7,890 nt of DNA from contig NZ_NPEF01000110.1 in NCBI RefSeq assembly GCF_002811955.1, forward strand, positions 5,041 to 12,930, written 5' to 3'. A model generated the notes under the pieces. That model was given only the letters and a program-made list of their open reading frames with translations, did no database searches and was not told the DNA's origin. The position numbers and the translations under genes are program-made. Below are positions 5,761 to 7,890 of this stretch, piece by piece. Origin of the DNA: Leptospira ellisii (GTDB taxonomy: Bacteria > Spirochaetota > Leptospiria > Leptospirales > Leptospiraceae). How positions within the stretch are numbered: the stretch's first letter is position 1; every line of letters begins with the position of its first letter.

Positions 5761-6183
5761 CTGACCCGGGAAAAGGCAGCTTAAGATTCCAGTCGCGCTT
5801 ACGGTACTCAGAGTCAAAAAAATGTCAACAAATTCTCGGAAATTCTATCATGATCGCACAAAAATCGAATTTAGATTTCGGCTTTTGGAAAAGGGGGTTT
5901 CCGTCGCTCTTTACGCGTTAAAACGAGCAATTGCTCTTATTTTTCGGAGAATCGGATCCTATTCCGGATCTTTCGAAGAAAACGTTCCCGCTTGAGGGAA
6001 AAAACGATCCGAAAGAACATAAGAATTTTCTGATTTTCCAATGTTTTATCGGAAATATAAGCCCCAACAGGATCTACGTTTAAAAAAACTTTCCGTATCT
6101 TAAAAATGAATTTAAAATATGCGATTCTCTGCATCCTATGATCCGCACAAGAATCGCGATCGACCGAAATTCTCGGGTCTTTA
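5761..6183. other. Long intergenic region without a convincing gene
   Basis: This is the core of the 604-base gap between two divergent genes (RRM on minus, membrane SARP-like regulator on plus). It holds no tRNA or rRNA and no well-supported gene. Structures seen are a 12-base perfect palindrome GAGCAATTGCTC (5925-5936), followed on the plus strand by TTATTTTT, and an 8-bp inverted repeat GCGATTCT (6121-6128) with AGAATCGC (6150-6157). A 57-codon ATG frame on the plus strand (5822-5995) is open, but it lacks a good ribosome binding site and has no recognisable domain. An antisense open frame crossing from the next gene also runs through here; it has no independent support. Confidence 0.5.
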
Positions 6184-6212
6184 TTTACAATTCGGCCGAA
6201 CGGGCGTAAGAT
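6184..6212 (+). promoter_or_regulatory. Candidate sigma70-like promoter of the SARP-like regulator
   Basis: TTTACA (6184-6189), a 17-base spacer and TAAGAT (6207-6212) form a good match. The expected start is near 6219, only about 15 bases before the ATG at 6234. That would place the AAAAGG purine tract (6215-6220) at the very 5' end, so the transcript may carry little or no Shine-Dalgarno site. Confidence 0.42.
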
Positions 6213-6233
6213 AAAAAAGGTATTCGAAAAACG

Positions 6234-7838
6234 ATGAACACTACGCCCTATCAGATTTCCTGCTATTTGGTCGCGACCGTTCTGGCGTATCGCACGTTCC
6301 GCAGTCTTTTTCTGTTTTATAAAAACAGAAAACAAGTCTTTCTGTTTTACTTCGCGTTTTTGCAGCTTACGTACGGGTTTTATCTTCTTTTTTTCACCCG
6401 GACGATCAACGCGTCCGGGCCGCAGGAGGCCCTTCTTTGGGAAAGATTGGAAAATGCGTGTATTCCGATTTTCGGAATGAGTTTGGTTCTTTTCGTCAAC
6501 AGTTACCGGAGGATTTTCAGCAAGGATTTCGTGTATCTTTATATTCTTTTGAACGTCTTGTTGTCGGGAATCATTCTTGCGGATCCCAATTCCTATGAGA
6601 TGGGATTGGCGCGGGAATGGGGGTTTGCGGTTTTGGGAATCGTGATTTATGAGACCGATCAACCGCTTCTCGTTCAGTATTTTTATCTTTCCGGGATTCT
6701 GATGATCCTCTGGACCCTATTCAAAGTGATCGCTCGGTTTTCGGGGAATCCGTTTCAAAATCCGTTTTTACTCGCGGGTTTGGTCGTATTCTGCGCGAAC
6801 GTATTTCTGGATATTCTGGTCGCGGCGGACGCGGTTCCGTTCCCTTATACTTCGCATTTCGGTTTTTTGATTCTGATGTTTTCCGCGGATTCTTTTTTGA
6901 CCTCGAATCAATCGGGAAGAGAAATCCGGGAGGAATTAAAACAAACACTCGAATCTCCGGCGGGACGGAAACGTTCCGTCGAAAAACGATCCCGCATCGA
7001 AAAAGGAGAGGCTCCGGATAAATTCGAAACCTTATCCATAGTATCCGTAACGGATTCGGAATTGAAAACGCACGATGAACCGATCCTGATCCGGGCGCTG
7101 GGAAGTTTGGAATTGGAGCGCGGCGGGGTTCGGATTCCGCAAATCGAAATAGCTCGTAAAAAGAGAATGCTCAAACTCGTCAAACTACTTCTCATACGCT
7201 TCGAAAGCGGCATTCACAAAGAGGAACTTCTGGAGGTTCTTTGTCCGGGAATGACGGATAAGAACGCATTCAATAGTCTGCATGTACTTTGTTTTCGTCT
7301 GAGACGGATTCTGGGGAACCGGGAAGCTCTCGCTTTTTGGGAGGATCGGCTTTTCTTTCGACAGGATTTGGTTCGGACCGATTTTCAACTTTTCGAAAAA
7401 CACTACGAAGGCGGCGTTCGGGCGATCCGCAAAGACGATACGGAACTTGCTATCCGGGAATTCCGATCGGCTCGCTCTTTGTATCGGGGTGATTTTTTCG
7501 ATTTCGATCCTTATTTTCCGGAATCCGAAATGCGGCGGGAATACATCCGCAAAAGTCTGATCGAGATCTTTCGTTTTCTTTGCGAACAGGACGGGGCGAG
7601 AAATAAAATGGAAATGTTGTTGGATGATTCCTCGGCTTGGATCCGTTTGGACGATTTGGAGGAACGGGCTTGGAGATTCCACTTCGAAGCGCTTTTACAG
7701 TTGGATCGCAGAGGGGAAGCGTTGCGGAAGTGCGAGGAGCTCAGGAGTATTTTATGGAAAGAACTCGGTGTGGAACCGGAGACGGAAACGCTGGATTGGA
7801 TCGAACGGATTCGTTCGGGCACGGTGAGTCGCGCTTAG
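6234..7838 (+). CDS. Membrane-tethered SARP/BTAD-type transcriptional regulator
   Basis: A 534-residue protein with three parts. Residues 8-224 form about seven hydrophobic helices (roughly 8-28, 34-55, 76-92, 98-116, 129-165 with a short break, 178-199 and 206-223), similar in layout to the 7TM modules of some sensor kinases. Residues 225-282 are a charged, probably flexible linker. Residues 283-382 look like the winged helix of SARP regulators: IRALGSLEL (286-294), then the [15 protein letters not shown] helix (306-320), HKEELLEVL (328-336) and [14 protein letters not shown] (347-360). Residues 383-527 are a BTAD-like helical-repeat domain with the characteristic ending [19 protein letters not shown] and VEPETE. 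It is probably an inner-membrane one-component regulator that binds DNA from the membrane. There is no kinase, receiver or ATPase domain. An in-frame stop 9 codons upstream makes the ATG at 6234 the first start. It is divergent from the RRM gene; its target and signal are unknown. Confidence 0.88.
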   Translation: MNTTPYQISCYLVATVLAYRTFRSLFLFYKNRKQVFLFYFAFLQLTYGFYLLFFTRTINASGPQEALLWERLENACIPIFGMSLVLFVNSYRRIFSKDFVYLYILLNVLLSGIILADPNSYEMGLAREWGFAVLGIVIYETDQPLLVQYFYLSGILMILWTLFKVIARFSGNPFQNPFLLAGLVVFCANVFLDILVAADAVPFPYTSHFGFLILMFSADSFLTSNQSGREIREELKQTLESPAGRKRSVEKRSRIEKGEAPDKFETLSIVSVTDSELKTHDEPILIRALGSLELERGGVRIPQIEIARKKRMLKLVKLLLIRFESGIHKEELLEVLCPGMTDKNAFNSLHVLCFRLRRILGNREALAFWEDRLFFRQDLVRTDFQLFEKHYEGGVRAIRKDDTELAIREFRSARSLYRGDFFDFDPYFPESEMRREYIRKSLIEIFRFLCEQDGARNKMEMLLDDSSAWIRLDDLEERAWRFHFEALLQLDRRGEALRKCEELRSILWKELGVEPETETLDWIERIRSGTVSRA

Positions 7839-7890
7839 GATTCTTGGATTCGTAAATTCCCGCTCTTTTTTTGCGTGCTGGTCCGATCTT

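Noticed and set aside
5925..5936. GAGCAATTGCTC palindrome followed by TTATTTTT as an intrinsic terminator
   Set aside because: The usable stem is only about 4 bp around AATT, and no gene ends upstream on the plus strand, so it is recorded only as a palindrome.
6121..6157. 8-bp inverted repeat upstream of the SARP-like promoter as an operator
   Set aside because: The 21-base loop and the position about 30 bases upstream of the -35 box give no specific support; an AT/CG-rich chance match is possible.
5937..6662. 241-codon minus-strand open frame opposite the SARP-like gene
   Set aside because: Most of it is antisense to a well-supported coding region; its lysine- and arginine-rich translation shows no domain, and no ribosome site stands out.
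7826..7872. Terminator after the SARP-like gene
   Set aside because: A seven-T run exists (7866-7872), but only a short bulged stem with a large loop can be drawn before it, and the window ends soon after.
1..7890. Mobile element, CRISPR array, or tRNA/rRNA genes
   Set aside because: No transposase or integrase motif, no regularly spaced repeats and no cloverleaf or rRNA-like sequence were recognised on either strand.

Overview
The window looks like chromosomal DNA of a Leptospira species. The reasons are the short RRM RNA-binding protein, the AraC regulator with a multi-spanning membrane half, the codon style (many TCG, CCG, GAA, TTT and CGA-rich stretches) and the lack of phage, plasmid or insertion-sequence genes. 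The base composition looks richer in G+C than L. interrogans. The genus and species are inferred from protein style only, with no marker gene to confirm them.

Layout. Positions 1-99 hold no gene but carry one or two good sigma70-like promoters reading left, out of the window. On the minus strand, 2679 down to 100, lie an EamA/DMT-type transporter and, 3 bases after its stop, a large TIM-barrel protein resembling glycoside hydrolases; these two form a tight operon. Upstream of them on the same strand are a membrane fatty-acid desaturase with all three histidine boxes (3994-2903), a membrane-anchored AraC-family regulator (5278-4112) and a 91-residue RRM RNA-binding protein (5629-5354). Each of these three has a structured intergenic region around it: a 12-bp inverted repeat after the desaturase, nested palindromes between the regulator and the desaturase, and an 11-bp stem between the RRM gene and the regulator. 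A 604-base gap (5630-6233) separates the RRM gene from a divergent plus-strand gene (6234-7838). That gene encodes a multi-spanning membrane domain joined to a SARP-like winged helix and a BTAD domain.

How the genes may work together. The most suggestive grouping is RRM protein, membrane AraC regulator and desaturase in a row on one strand. A membrane-embedded DNA-binding regulator directly upstream of a lipid desaturase could sense membrane state and adjust unsaturation, and small RRM proteins are cold-induced in some bacteria. This functional reading is inference. The window also holds two unrelated one-component regulators that both place a DNA-binding domain on a roughly seven-helix membrane module, one with an AraC output and one with a SARP/BTAD output. 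The second architecture is the most unusual protein here. No CRISPR array, tRNA, rRNA or mobile element was seen.
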